DNA from: Terribacillus saccharophilus
Lineage (GTDB): Bacteria > Bacillota > Bacilli > Bacillales > Amphibacillaceae
NCBI GenBank assembly: GCA_900110015.1
Contig: FOCD01000002.1
Span: forward strand, 372,001-436,000
Length of the DNA: 64,000 bases
Direction of reading: 5' to 3'
Under the pieces are notes generated by a model that worked only from the letters and a program-made list of their open reading frames with translations, did not search any database and was not told where the DNA came from. Position numbers and translations under genes: made by a program. Of the stretch, positions 34,893 to 43,754 are shown in pieces. Every line of letters starts with the position of its first letter. The first letter of the stretch is position 1.

Positions 34893-35678
34893 TTAATCTT
34901 CATCAGACATAGCCTTTTTACGATAGGCCTGCTTTTCTTTTTTTGACATTTTTTTGTATTCATCAAGGAATTTTTCGTATTTAGGGATTACCTCTTCCAC
35001 AGTGCCGTATTCCCTCACTTTACCGAATTCCAACCACAATATCTTCTCACAGAACTGTTTCATCTGGCCTATTGAATGACTGACGAATATCATCGTTTTT
35101 CCGCGTGTTTTAAATTCTTTCATCTTATTTAAAGATTTCTCTGCAAATGCTTTGTCACCTACAGATAGCGCTTCATCAATGATAAGAATATCAGGGTCAA
35201 TATTCACTGAGATTGCAAACCCTAATCGTGACTTCATACCACTAGAGTAGTTCTTGACCGGCTGATCGATGAAATCCTCCAGTTCTGCGAATTCAATAAT
35301 CTCTGGCTCCAATGCTTTAATTTCTTTCTTAGTCAGACCTAACATCAGACATTTGAGTTCAATATTCTGTCTGCCAGTCAGGTCACCTTTCAAACCAGAT
35401 GCAACAGCAATCAATGCTACTTCACCGTTAAGTTCTATTGAACCTGATGTTTCAGGTACTATTCCCGAAATTATATTGGAAAGCGTAGATTTTCCAGATC
35501 CGTTGATCCCCACAAAACCTACGACATCGCCTTGTTCTGCTTCAAAGTCTACACCGCGAAGTGCATAGAAATCTTTACCGTATTTCTTTGGGGTAAGGAC
35601 ATCCAATAACCTTTCCTTAGAACTGTTATATAACTTATATTTTTTTGTAACTTTTTTAATCTCAATTGATTTTGCCAT
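34893..35678 (-). CDS. tagH: Teichoic acid export ABC ATPase TagH, short form
   Basis: A 261-residue ATPase of the teichoic acid flippase. Walker A GINGSGKST, signature NYSSGMKSRLGF and Walker B ILIIDEALSVGD are complete. It stops shortly after the ATPase fold with a Lys-rich tail, so it lacks the membrane helix and extracytoplasmic domain found in the 527-residue B. subtilis TagH; short forms as in S. aureus TarH are known. It lies 18 bases after tagG. The pair moves lipid-linked WTA across the membrane. Confidence 0.93.
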   Translation of the reverse strand: MAKSIEIKKVTKKYKLYNSSKERLLDVLTPKKYGKDFYALRGVDFEAEQGDVVGFVGINGSGKSTLSNIISGIVPETSGSIELNGEVALIAVASGLKGDLTGRQNIELKCLMLGLTKKEIKALEPEIIEFAELEDFIDQPVKNYSSGMKSRLGFAISVNIDPDILIIDEALSVGDKAFAEKSLNKMKEFKTRGKTMIFVSHSIGQMKQFCEKILWLEFGKVREYGTVEEVIPKYEKFLDEYKKMSKKEKQAYRKKAMSDED

Positions 35679-35696
35679 AAGAATTTTCCTTCCATA

Positions 35697-36512
35697 TTAC
35701 AGAAAGTCAATAAAATGTCTTCTAAACTTCACGTGCATTGCAGCACCTATTAAGAAGACAACTAAAGTGAATGCCCAGAAATATAAAGTATACTCCCAGT
35801 GGTTTACAATGTACCAATTGCCGCCTACTAATGAAGCTCTATATCCTTCAACTAAATAATATAAAGGATTTAACATCATTATCTTCTGCAATACAGGGTT
35901 AAGATGAGAAGGATCCCACAAGATTGGTGCGAGGTAAAGAAGCATTCTCATTGTTGCCTGTATCAATTGCTGTATATCCCTGATCATTGTTGTTAACGTA
36001 GATGTGATTAGATTCACTGAAAATAAAAACACAATTGTGGCCAACATGAAGTATGGCAACTGTACATAGTACTGGTTTATAGTGAATCCGGTAAATTGAA
36101 AGAAGACAATTGCCAACACAACTAATATGATATGCGGATATAGTTTTGAAAAAATAGCTATGTTTGGAATTACGCTCATCGGAAATCTCATTTTCGAAAG
36201 CATGCGCAGCTTTGAGTAAATGGATTTGGATCCTTGCACAATAGAAGGCTGAAAGAAGAACCAAACTAAAATGCCTGATAACATCCAAGGGAAATATGGA
36301 ATATCGTCAACTGGTCCTCTTCCTCCACCCTGACGGATACCAACACCGAAAACAAACCAATAAATGACGATCTGTATTAGGGGACTAATAAGTTCCCATG
36401 CTACTCCTAAATAATTATCACTGTTCTTACTTCTTATTTCATAGAGGGAAATTCTTCTGATTAGCTGAAAGTATTTTAACTGTTCTTTGAATACCTGTAT
36501 TGCGGATTTCAT
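35697..36512 (-). CDS. tagG: Teichoic acid export ABC permease TagG
   Basis: A 271-residue ABC-2 permease with six helices. Marks are the amphipathic IRRISLYEIRSKNSDNYLGVAWE entry (key pattern YLG-AWE), WMLSGILVWFFF, and PLYYLVEGYR near the end. It pairs with tagH immediately downstream. A TTGATT/TATAAT promoter lies about 50 bases upstream, so tagGH can be transcribed independently of the TagF-like gene. Confidence 0.94.
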   Translation of the reverse strand: MKSAIQVFKEQLKYFQLIRRISLYEIRSKNSDNYLGVAWELISPLIQIVIYWFVFGVGIRQGGGRGPVDDIPYFPWMLSGILVWFFFQPSIVQGSKSIYSKLRMLSKMRFPMSVIPNIAIFSKLYPHIILVVLAIVFFQFTGFTINQYYVQLPYFMLATIVFLFSVNLITSTLTTMIRDIQQLIQATMRMLLYLAPILWDPSHLNPVLQKIMMLNPLYYLVEGYRASLVGGNWYIVNHWEYTLYFWAFTLVVFLIGAAMHVKFRRHFIDFL

Positions 36513-36560
36513 CTTTTATCCCTTCTTAAAGCACGTTCACTTATTATAAATCTCCATAAG

Positions 36561-36590
36561 ATTATACTAGTATGCTCCTTTAAAAATCAA
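36561..36590 (-). promoter_or_regulatory. Promoter of tagGH
   Basis: TTGATT (36585-36590) and TATAAT (36561-36566) on the minus strand with an 18-base spacer. Confidence 0.6.
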
Positions 36591-36601
36591 TCTAGAGCTG
36601 A

Positions 36602-37780
36602 TCATACTAATTTAGAATAAATATAGGAAGCTGCTTTCTCACTTGAGTCGCCCGTTTCCAAATAACAATAAGTGTCTGCAAAATTATGGATTTTTTCGTA
36701 GTCAAATTGACCGTTATCGATTAATTTTATCTGTTCAATCAATTCTTGCGTATCAAATACTAATGGCCCAGGTGCCTTATCTTCAAAATTGAAATAAAAC
36801 CCTCTTAGCTTGTCTCTATACTCAACAATATCATAAGCGTAAAAAATCATAGGTCTCTTTAAGTTAGCATAGTCAAAAAAGACAGAGGAATAATCAGTTA
36901 TTAAAGTATCTGCGATTAAATACAAATCGTTTATGTCCTTATAGTCAGAAAAGTTATAGACAAATCCTTTATATGGCTCAACATTGATTTTATCTGCAAT
37001 TAAGTAATGCATTCTTAATATAACAATATAATCGTCACTGATTTCTTCCTTCAACTTATCTAAGTCTAACTCCAGATCAAACTTATACTTACCCTTCTCA
37101 TGATATTTATTATCTCGCCACGTCGGAGCATATAAGATAATCTTCTTATCTAATGGAAGATTATTTTCTTTTTTTAACCTAGTAATTACATTACTATTGT
37201 TTTCATTGTATAACTTGTCATTTCTAGGATAACCTGTTTCTAAAAGTGTCCCGTTATAGCTAAAGGCCCTTTTAAATATCTTTGTCGAATAAGCATTAGG
37301 AGAAATTAAAGCATTCCACCTTTTCGCTTCATTCACAAAGTTCTCCTTATATTTCTCTGTGCTTGTACCAGGCATTAACACTTCATCCATGTCAGTTGCA
37401 AGTTTTTTCAGAGGAGTCCCGTGCCATGTTTGCACGTATATAGTGTTTTTGTTTTTATAAAACCAAAGAGGAAGCCGGCTATTGGAGACCCATACTTTTG
37501 CACGAGGCATAGTAAGGAACCACTTAAAAGAAAACCTCTTTAATACATCGATATCTTCTTTAACATAATAATTTGCCTTACTACCTGCAATACTCCAATA
37601 GTATTTAAATTGCGGATAGTTCTCTTTCATAAACAAATATATTGCTTTCGGATTATCACTGTACTGTTTTCCCAAAAAGCTTTCGAAAACAATGACATCC
37701 TTTTTAGTTGGTAATTTACTTATTATAAGAAAAGCTAATTTAAACACACGTTGTATATTTCTTTTAATCAAGTTTTTCAT
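36602..37780 (-). CDS. CDP-glycerol glycerophosphotransferase, stand-alone TagF-like
   Basis: A 392-residue GT-B enzyme of the TagB/TagF family. It matches the C-terminal half of the neighbouring tagF product motif for motif: VFESFLGK, WVSNSRLP, QTWHGTPLKKLA, ETGYPRND, LYAPTWRD, LRMHY and TDYSSVFFDYA. It lacks TagF's N-terminal GT2 domain. It could prime, extend or cap the poly(glycerol-P) chain; because tagB is present elsewhere in the locus, an extra polymerase or capping role is more likely. Base composition is AT-rich. Confidence 0.87.
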   Translation of the reverse strand: MKNLIKRNIQRVFKLAFLIISKLPTKKDVIVFESFLGKQYSDNPKAIYLFMKENYPQFKYYWSIAGSKANYYVKEDIDVLKRFSFKWFLTMPRAKVWVSNSRLPLWFYKNKNTIYVQTWHGTPLKKLATDMDEVLMPGTSTEKYKENFVNEAKRWNALISPNAYSTKIFKRAFSYNGTLLETGYPRNDKLYNENNSNVITRLKKENNLPLDKKIILYAPTWRDNKYHEKGKYKFDLELDLDKLKEEISDDYIVILRMHYLIADKINVEPYKGFVYNFSDYKDINDLYLIADTLITDYSSVFFDYANLKRPMIFYAYDIVEYRDKLRGFYFNFEDKAPGPLVFDTQELIEQIKLIDNGQFDYEKIHNFADTYCYLETGDSSEKAASYIYSKLV

Positions 37781-37938
37781 AAGATATATTCTTTCCTTTT
37801 AACATAAGAATCGCTTGAATTTGTTGAGCCACTTTTACTAATATAAACTAGTCACTTATTAAAGTATACATGGTTTTTATTACAATATCTTTGCAATAAA
37901 TTTACTTGGACTAAATATTACTTAAACTTTATGTCTAA

Positions 37939-37967
37939 TTTACGACTATACTATTAGGTGTTATAAT
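37939..37967 (+). promoter_or_regulatory. Promoter of tagF
   Basis: TTTACG (37939-37944), 17-base spacer ending in TG-T, and TATAAT (37962-37967), about 40 bases before the ATG. The 229-base divergent gap holds no other supported feature. Confidence 0.62.
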
Positions 37968-38009
37968 TAGTCGTTATAAATATTGGAAAAATTTAAAGAG
38001 GTGCCTTGA

Positions 38010-40133
38010 ATGGAAAAAGTTTCAGTTATTATACCTGTTTATAATACTACTGAATTTCTCGATAGTTGTATTGATTCAGTACTTCAACAAACACACGATA
38101 ACACTGAAATTATTATAGTAAATGACGGATCAAACGAAGAATGTACTACAAAGCTTGTGGGAATGGATGATCGTATAGATAAAGTTAAACTTTTTCATCT
38201 GCCCGAAAATAAAGGAGTAGCTTTTGCTCGTAATTTTGGCTTAGAAAAAGCATCTGGTGACTTTGTTTATTTTCTTGATAGCGATGATTATATAAGTAAT
38301 ACTACTTTAGAAAATCTTGTCTCTCATATAGGCGAATTCCCAATGATAACAGGCAAAAACGTCAGTGTTAACAAAGCTAATGAACTAGCTGCGATAGAAT
38401 ATAAAAAACCATTTGTTATTTACAAAAGAAAAAGACTGTCTAGATTTAAGAACAGATCTGCTGTAAATAGGTTAGTTCGCATGGACTTTATTAAAGAACA
38501 CGGGTTGCAGTTTAAAGAGGATGTTAAAGTCTTTTCTGACATGGAATTCATACTTCCGTTTATCTCATTAATGCCAAGAGTACCTTATTTAAAGACTGCG
38601 CTTTATTTTAAACGGAAAAGAAACGACCCAATTAATAATCCTTCTCTGATGCAAGATTTGAGTAGTGAAGAAAAAATCAAAGATTTCCTTAAAGTGTTTA
38701 ATGCTCTAAAAGATCAGTATGCGGAAACACCTCAGGCAATTAGGTATTTGGATAGACATTTCCTTAACTTCTTCCGTAAATCCATTGTTCTCCACTGCCA
38801 AACACACGGAGATATTGAAAATGTATTTCGTGAAGCTTCCTATTCAGCTAACAAAGTTGATAAAAAAGCTTATTCTCATCTCAATATTGTTGTACGACAA
38901 GAGATTAACTACCTGAAGAATGGTAACTTAAGTAAATTCAATAAGATGATGAGATTACACTTAAGACTGCGAAAATCAAAGCGTGCTGTACAGAGTAAAC
39001 GTAAATTCTTTATTCAGATGTACCGCTCTGTTTTTCTAAAAATGCCGGTAAAAGAAAAAACTATTGTATTTGAGAGTTTCTTAGGAAAGAACTACTCTTG
39101 TAGCCCTAAATATATTTATGAATATATGGTGAAAAATAATTACGACTATAATTATGTCTGGATTTTCAACGAAAAAGGCAGACAGTTACCAGGAAATCCA
39201 AAACAGGTTAAACGTTTTAGTCTATCTTATTATTACTATCTAGCTCGTGCTAAATATTGGGTAAGTAATTCCCGACTTCCAAAGCACTTGGATAAAAGAG
39301 AAGAAAATGTCTATTTACAGACGTGGCATGGTACACCTTTGAAAAAATTGGTTTTTGATATGAATGATATACATTCTGCAAATCCAAATTACAAATCTGA
39401 CTTCTATAGTCAATCAAGAAGATGGGATTATTTAATCGCGCCTAACCAATTCTCTCATGATATATTTAAACGTGCATTTTTATTTGATAAAGAGATGCTG
39501 GATACCGGATATCCACGAAATGACATCCTTCACAACGAGAAGGATACCGATCTTCCAAATGAAATCAAACGCAAAATAGGTATTCCACTAGATAAAAAAG
39601 TAATACTATATGCACCAACATGGAGAGATGGAGACTTTATCGATCGAGGAAAATATCGTTTCGATCTTAGTCTAGACCTTGCTAAATTAAAGGAAACTCT
39701 CGGTGACGAATATGTTGTGCTGCTTCGAATGCATTACTTCATAGCAAATAATATCGATATCTCTGGTTTTGAAGGGTTTGCATATGAACTTTCGAAGTAT
39801 GAAGATATTGCTGAGCTTTATTTAATCTCTGATATGTTAATTACGGATTATTCTTCTGTATTCTTTGACTACGCGAGCTTAAGAAGACCTATACTATTCT
39901 TCGCCTATGACTTAGAGCTTTATCGCGATACATTGAGAGGCTTCTACATGGACATTGAAAAAGAGCTTCCAGGTCCTTTAGTAAGAAATACAGATGAGAT
40001 AATTAATTCAATTCAAAACGTTGATCAAATGAACATTGAATACAAAGACAAATACGATGCCTTCTACGATAAGTATTGTGGTTGGGAAGATGGCAAGGCC
40101 TCTGAAAGAGTTGTTAAAAAAGTATTTAAATAA
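38010..40133 (+). CDS. tagF: Bifunctional glycosyltransferase / CDP-glycerol glycerophosphotransferase TagF
   Basis: A 707-residue two-domain enzyme. Residues 1-330 are a GT2 fold (VSVIIPVYNTTEF, VYFLDSDD); residues about 345-707 are the glycerophosphotransferase that polymerises glycerol phosphate from CDP-glycerol, with VFESFLGKN, TWHGTPLKKL, DTGYPRND, LYAPTWRD and ITDYSSVFFDYA. B. subtilis TagF has about 746 residues with an N-terminal extension that binds membranes, so the GT2 assignment here is what the sequence shows. It makes the WTA main chain. AGAGGTG precedes the ATG. Confidence 0.9.
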   Translation: MEKVSVIIPVYNTTEFLDSCIDSVLQQTHDNTEIIIVNDGSNEECTTKLVGMDDRIDKVKLFHLPENKGVAFARNFGLEKASGDFVYFLDSDDYISNTTLENLVSHIGEFPMITGKNVSVNKANELAAIEYKKPFVIYKRKRLSRFKNRSAVNRLVRMDFIKEHGLQFKEDVKVFSDMEFILPFISLMPRVPYLKTALYFKRKRNDPINNPSLMQDLSSEEKIKDFLKVFNALKDQYAETPQAIRYLDRHFLNFFRKSIVLHCQTHGDIENVFREASYSANKVDKKAYSHLNIVVRQEINYLKNGNLSKFNKMMRLHLRLRKSKRAVQSKRKFFIQMYRSVFLKMPVKEKTIVFESFLGKNYSCSPKYIYEYMVKNNYDYNYVWIFNEKGRQLPGNPKQVKRFSLSYYYYLARAKYWVSNSRLPKHLDKREENVYLQTWHGTPLKKLVFDMNDIHSANPNYKSDFYSQSRRWDYLIAPNQFSHDIFKRAFLFDKEMLDTGYPRNDILHNEKDTDLPNEIKRKIGIPLDKKVILYAPTWRDGDFIDRGKYRFDLSLDLAKLKETLGDEYVVLLRMHYFIANNIDISGFEGFAYELSKYEDIAELYLISDMLITDYSSVFFDYASLRRPILFFAYDLELYRDTLRGFYMDIEKELPGPLVRNTDEIINSIQNVDQMNIEYKDKYDAFYDKYCGWEDGKASERVVKKVFK

Positions 40134-40228
40134 TATAACGACAAAAACCAGCATATTCCCTAATATTCACAGTTTCTCCATAAGTAAAGTAAAAATTTAG
40201 GCTGAAAAGGCTTGATTTTTAAACTAAT

Positions 40229-40256
40229 TGTAAATACAATGTTAACAAAGCGTAAA
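40229..40256 (+). promoter_or_regulatory. WalR-like box upstream of tagD
   Basis: TGTAAA-N5-TGTTAA matches TGTWAH-N5-TGTWAH exactly (40229-40245), and a third hexamer CGTAAA follows at the same 11-base step. It lies about 80 bases before tagD. The tagA/tagD promoters of B. subtilis are known WalR targets. Confidence 0.68.
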
Positions 40257-40332
40257 TCATTAATGATAAAGTAAATGAAGATACAAATATAAATAACATG
40301 GTATTTACAATTAGAAGGAGAGATTGACTACA

Positions 40333-40731
40333 ATGAAAAAAGTAATCACATATGGTACTTTCGACTTGTTGCACTGGGGTCATATTAATCTACTACGCCG
40401 CGCCAAAGAAATGGGCGATTACCTTATTGTAGCCATTTCCTCGGACGAGTTTAATAAATTAAAAGACAAAAAGTCATACCATAGTTTTGAGAACCGCAAA
40501 ATGATCCTTGAAGCAATTCGTTATGTTGATGAAGTAATCGCAGAAGAAAGCTGGGATCAGAAAGTCCACGACGTTGTGGACCATAATGTTGATGTATTCG
40601 TAATGGGCAGCGACTGGGAAGGAAAATTCGACTTCTTGAAAGATCATTGTGAAGTTGTTTATCTTCCACGTACAGTTGGTATCTCCACTTCTAAGATCAA
40701 AGACGATCTTTTAGAAGTGAATAATGGTTAG
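40333..40731 (+). CDS. tagD: Glycerol-3-phosphate cytidylyltransferase TagD
   Basis: A 132-residue nucleotidyltransferase making CDP-glycerol from CTP and sn-glycerol 3-phosphate. Visible motifs are the opening KVITYGTFDLLHWGH with the HxGH pair at residues 14 and 17, and RTVGISTSKIK near the end. ATG 40333 was chosen because it gives the family N-terminus; an in-frame TTG nine bases upstream sits too close to the GAAGGAG site. Its last eight bases overlap tagB. Confidence 0.96.
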   Translation: MKKVITYGTFDLLHWGHINLLRRAKEMGDYLIVAISSDEFNKLKDKKSYHSFENRKMILEAIRYVDEVIAEESWDQKVHDVVDHNVDVFVMGSDWEGKFDFLKDHCEVVYLPRTVGISTSKIKDDLLEVNNG

Positions 40732-41923
40732 AGAATTAGCTATTTCTCTCTATCTAGCGTTCTTCAAAACGCTATTCATATGTTTCAAGCTATTTCCCCA
40801 AAAGAACAAAACCACATTGGTTTCCTCTTTTGGGGATAATGTTTTGTATACGGCTAAATCGCTTGAAAAATGGAACGCGGGAGAAATAGTCATATTAAAG
40901 ACTTCTTCCTGCCGAGAAGACTTTACCGATCTTGATGCGGAGATAGTCCCATTTGCCATGACGAATATCAGCTCTTTTCTAAAAGGTATCTATCATTTGG
41001 CCACTTCACGTGTCGTGATGGTAGATAACTATTTCGGCTTTCTCGCTGTAACGGATTTCAAACCTAACGTCACATGCATTCAGCTGTGGCATGCAGCAGG
41101 AGCGATGAAAAAATTCGGGTTGACGGATCCTTCTGTTCAAACAAGAAGTCCAAGGGCTCAGGAAAGATTCAAACAAGTATACAGCCGTTTCACATATGTA
41201 ACGGTCGGTTCTGAAAAAATGGCATCCATCTTCCAGGAAAGCTTCGGACTTACGAATGCGAATATACTGCGAACTGGTATGCCACGGACGGACTTCTTCT
41301 TCGACAATAGTCAAATTGAACAAATCGAAAAAGAAATTACCGAGCAATATCCGATCATCAAGAAGCGCAAGGTTATTCTTTATGCTCCAACTTATCGAGA
41401 TGATGAACTGGCCAAGCCTAAGATTGAACTTGATATTGAACGCTTATACCGTGAGCTGGGGCAGGAATATGTATTGTTCCTTCGTCTCCATCCTGCTGTT
41501 ACTTGGGATCTAGCAAACTATTATCCGAATTTCGTAATCGATGTAACACACTACAAAAATATCAACCCGCTTTTATTAGTGACGGATATTTTGATTACCG
41601 ACTATTCTTCGATACCTTTTGAGTATTCACTGCTCAATCGCCCGATTATCTTCTTTACGTATGATCTGGAGGATTATCAGAGAAAACGCGGGGTGTCAGA
41701 TGAATATCTCAAATCATTACCTGGACCAATGGTCAGAGATACAAAATCGCTCATCAAAGTGATTAAAAAGAATGACTTCCAACTGGAGAAGGTACAGGCT
41801 TTCTCTAAGCAGTGGAACCAATATTCGAACGGACATGCTAGTGAGCAGCTCGTACAAGCTATGTACACGTCTAATCCGGCCGTTGCTGCTACAGCCAGTC
41901 CATCCACACAGACTACACGCTGA
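40724..41923 (+). CDS. tagB: WTA primase TagB (CDP-glycerol glycerophosphotransferase)
   Basis: A 399-residue GT-B enzyme that adds the first glycerol phosphate to ManNAc-GlcNAc-PP-undecaprenol. It has QLWHAAGAMKKFG, LRTGMPRTDFF, LYAPTYRD, LRLHP and ITDYSSIPFEYSLL, with the variations (WHAAGA rather than WHGTPL, SIPFEY rather than SVFFDY) that distinguish TagB from TagF. The start overlaps tagD by eight bases, giving coupled translation. The last 20 residues are a low-complexity Ala/Thr tail. A terminator follows. Confidence 0.88.
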   Translation: MVRELAISLYLAFFKTLFICFKLFPQKNKTTLVSSFGDNVLYTAKSLEKWNAGEIVILKTSSCREDFTDLDAEIVPFAMTNISSFLKGIYHLATSRVVMVDNYFGFLAVTDFKPNVTCIQLWHAAGAMKKFGLTDPSVQTRSPRAQERFKQVYSRFTYVTVGSEKMASIFQESFGLTNANILRTGMPRTDFFFDNSQIEQIEKEITEQYPIIKKRKVILYAPTYRDDELAKPKIELDIERLYRELGQEYVLFLRLHPAVTWDLANYYPNFVIDVTHYKNINPLLLVTDILITDYSSIPFEYSLLNRPIIFFTYDLEDYQRKRGVSDEYLKSLPGPMVRDTKSLIKVIKKNDFQLEKVQAFSKQWNQYSNGHASEQLVQAMYTSNPAVAATASPSTQTTR

Positions 41924-41943
41924 TTACATCGGCGTGTTTTTTT
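41915..41943 (+). terminator. Terminator of tagD-tagB
   Basis: Stem ACACGC against GCGTGT, then TTTTTTT, overlapping the stop codon. Confidence 0.85.
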
Positions 41944-41953
41944 GTATACATAG

Positions 41954-41983
41954 AAAAAACCTTCTCCACTGGAGAAGGGTTTT
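41954..41983. terminator. Bidirectional terminator (tagB / tagO)
   Basis: Stem AAAACCTTCTCC against GGAGAAGGGTTTT, between convergent genes. Confidence 0.9.
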
Positions 41984-41986
41984 CAT

Positions 41987-43078
41987 TTATTGCTGATGCT
42001 GTTTACGTCGTTCTTCCTCTGTCACTTTCGGAAAACCTACCATATTGAGTAATGGACGATAGCGATCGCTAATCAATCCAGTAATTTCGACAATCAATTC
42101 GATTACTATTGCCAAGGCAATAATCAGGATGGCCGACCCCCACATGGTTGCTTCTGTGTAAAGGACACCTGTAATACTGAAGATTCCGCTGATTGCATAG
42201 ATTACTATAACAGTCTGACGATGCGAGAATCCTAGATTCAAAAGACAGTGATGCAAATGCAGCTTATCTGGTGCTGATAAAGGCTTCTTCTGTACAATCC
42301 GTCGGATGATGGCAAATGTCGTATCCAAGATTGGTACGCCAAGAATGATAATTGGCACGATCAAGGAGAACAATGCTACGTTCTTGAACAGACCGCTTAC
42401 AGATAGTACTGCAATCATATACCCGAGGAACAATGCTCCTGTATCCCCCATGAATATCTTAGCCGGGTGGAAGTTAAATACTAGGAAGCCAAGTGTGCTG
42501 CCTAAAAGCAGGACGCCCATCATTGCAGAAATCGGGTTACCCATGCTGATGGCGATCATAGCGATTGTAAATAATGCAATAGCTGAAACTCCAGCTGCCA
42601 ATCCATCTAACCCATCAATCAAGTTAATTGCGTTCGTTATACCGACAATCCATAAAATTGTGATTGGAATTGCCCAAGCACCAAATTCAATACGTTCAAC
42701 GAATGGCAATGTTACAAAGTCAATTCGAATGCCGCCCATGACTGTTACAGTTGCCGCTGCAATCTGTCCAATCAGCTTCACTCGTGCGGATAGCATGAAC
42801 TTATCGTCCAGCACACCGATCAATGTAATCATTGTTGCACCTATCAGTATCGGTGCTGTATTCGAATCATGTGGCATGAAAACCAGATAACCGATGATAA
42901 AACTGATGTAAATGGCCAATCCGCCTAGTCGCGGCATAATTTTCTGGTGTACTTTTCTAGCGTTTGGTTTATCCGTTGCTCCGATTGCGAATGCCAGCTT
43001 TTTCACCATAGGCGTTAGCACGATCGAGAGAATGAAGCAAACTGCCAACGCTATGATTAAAGGCGTTATGTGTACCAT
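41987..43078 (-). CDS. tagO: Undecaprenyl-phosphate GlcNAc-1-phosphate transferase TagO
   Basis: A 363-residue membrane enzyme (about 11 helices) that transfers GlcNAc-1-P to undecaprenyl phosphate, the first committed step of WTA and some other wall polymers. Motifs are KVHQKIMPRLGG, the LIGVLDDKF Asp-Asp site, NAINLIDGLDGLAAG, FMGDTGALFLGY and the cytoplasmic DKLHLHHCLLNLG loop (His-rich motif). ATG 43078 has TTTAGGAGG upstream; the longer frame to 43132 is not family-like. A promoter and WalR-like box precede it. Confidence 0.95.
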   Translation of the reverse strand: MVHITPLIIALAVCFILSIVLTPMVKKLAFAIGATDKPNARKVHQKIMPRLGGLAIYISFIIGYLVFMPHDSNTAPILIGATMITLIGVLDDKFMLSARVKLIGQIAAATVTVMGGIRIDFVTLPFVERIEFGAWAIPITILWIVGITNAINLIDGLDGLAAGVSAIALFTIAMIAISMGNPISAMMGVLLLGSTLGFLVFNFHPAKIFMGDTGALFLGYMIAVLSVSGLFKNVALFSLIVPIIILGVPILDTTFAIIRRIVQKKPLSAPDKLHLHHCLLNLGFSHRQTVIVIYAISGIFSITGVLYTEATMWGSAILIIALAIVIELIVEITGLISDRYRPLLNMVGFPKVTEEERRKQHQQ

Positions 43079-43181
43079 TTGTATCCTCCTAAATAGCTTG
43101 CAAATCGTTCCAAAAATGCTTTTATAATCCAAGTATCATAAATTACTAGATTTCGACAGTATTCTGCGTAGGTTCTGTACT

Positions 43182-43210
43182 ATTATAATGTTTCTGTTGA
43201 CAAAACACAA
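43182..43210 (-). promoter_or_regulatory. Promoter of tagO
   Basis: TTGTGT (43205-43210) and TATAAT (43182-43187) on the minus strand, 17 bases apart. A palindrome TGTAAAGTTTACAT lies just upstream (43220-43235 region). Confidence 0.52.
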
Positions 43211-43253
43211 TTACACACAATGTAAAGTTTACATCATAACCGGGTCATGTGCC

Positions 43254-43270
43254 TTTACATTTCATTTACA
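43254..43270 (-). promoter_or_regulatory. WalR-like box upstream of tagO
   Basis: Minus-strand TGTAAA-TGAAA-TGTAAA is an exact TGTWAH-N5-TGTWAH match, about 45 bases upstream of the -35 box. Confidence 0.62.
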
Positions 43271-43274
43271 TTTA

Positions 43275-43754
43275 TCAAGCTTCTTTGATGAAATTGCTTA
43301 AAATCGTGAACATTCGCTCTTTACCGGATTTGAATGGCTCTGGCTCGAAGCTCTCTGTTTCCTGTATTATCTTGCCCAGGTCCTCTCCTTCTCCCCAACT
43401 AAGGATATGCTTTTGTTGCAAGAAGATGGACATTAACTGCAGCTGATGATCATCGTTATGCTCTCCATATTTTTTCAGTCTGGCTGCTGCGATGACCTTT
43501 TTATCCTTTTTTAAGGCGGAAATCACAGATCCGGTTCCTGCATGTGTGATAACAAGCCGAGCATCCTCCATCAGCTGATCCATGACCTCATAGTTAACGA
43601 ATGGTTTAATCGTCAGTAAGTCACTGTCAAACTTCGTGTGTCCAGCCTGGACAACAACTTCCTCGGTGATGAACCCTTCCCGTTTCAGCCGCTCCACTTC
43701 TTCAAGCAGACGGGTGAATGGTAGCTCGTGGGTACCTAAGACAACCAGTATCAA
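43275..43754 (-). CDS. PssE/Cps14G-like glycosyltransferase subunit (Alg13-type)
   Basis: A 159-residue donor-binding half of a split GT28 enzyme. It begins ILVVLGTHELPFTRLL and has VVVQAGHT and the UDP-sugar-binding THAGTGSVISALK. Together with the PssD-like membrane subunit it forms a complete transferase, adding Gal, GlcA or a similar sugar to a lipid-linked acceptor. TTG 43754 was chosen because GGGGGG lies eight bases upstream and the start overlaps the PssD stop (TTGA), while the longer frame is not family-like. Confidence 0.86.
   Translation of the reverse strand: MILVVLGTHELPFTRLLEEVERLKREGFITEEVVVQAGHTKFDSDLLTIKPFVNYEVMDQLMEDARLVITHAGTGSVISALKKDKKVIAAARLKKYGEHNDDHQLQLMSIFLQQKHILSWGEGEDLGKIIQETESFEPEPFKSGKERMFTILSNFIKEA

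Noticed and set aside
42306-42890. A 194-codon plus-strand frame opposite tagO.
   Set aside because: It is antisense to a strongly conserved membrane enzyme and has no recognisable domain or ribosome site.
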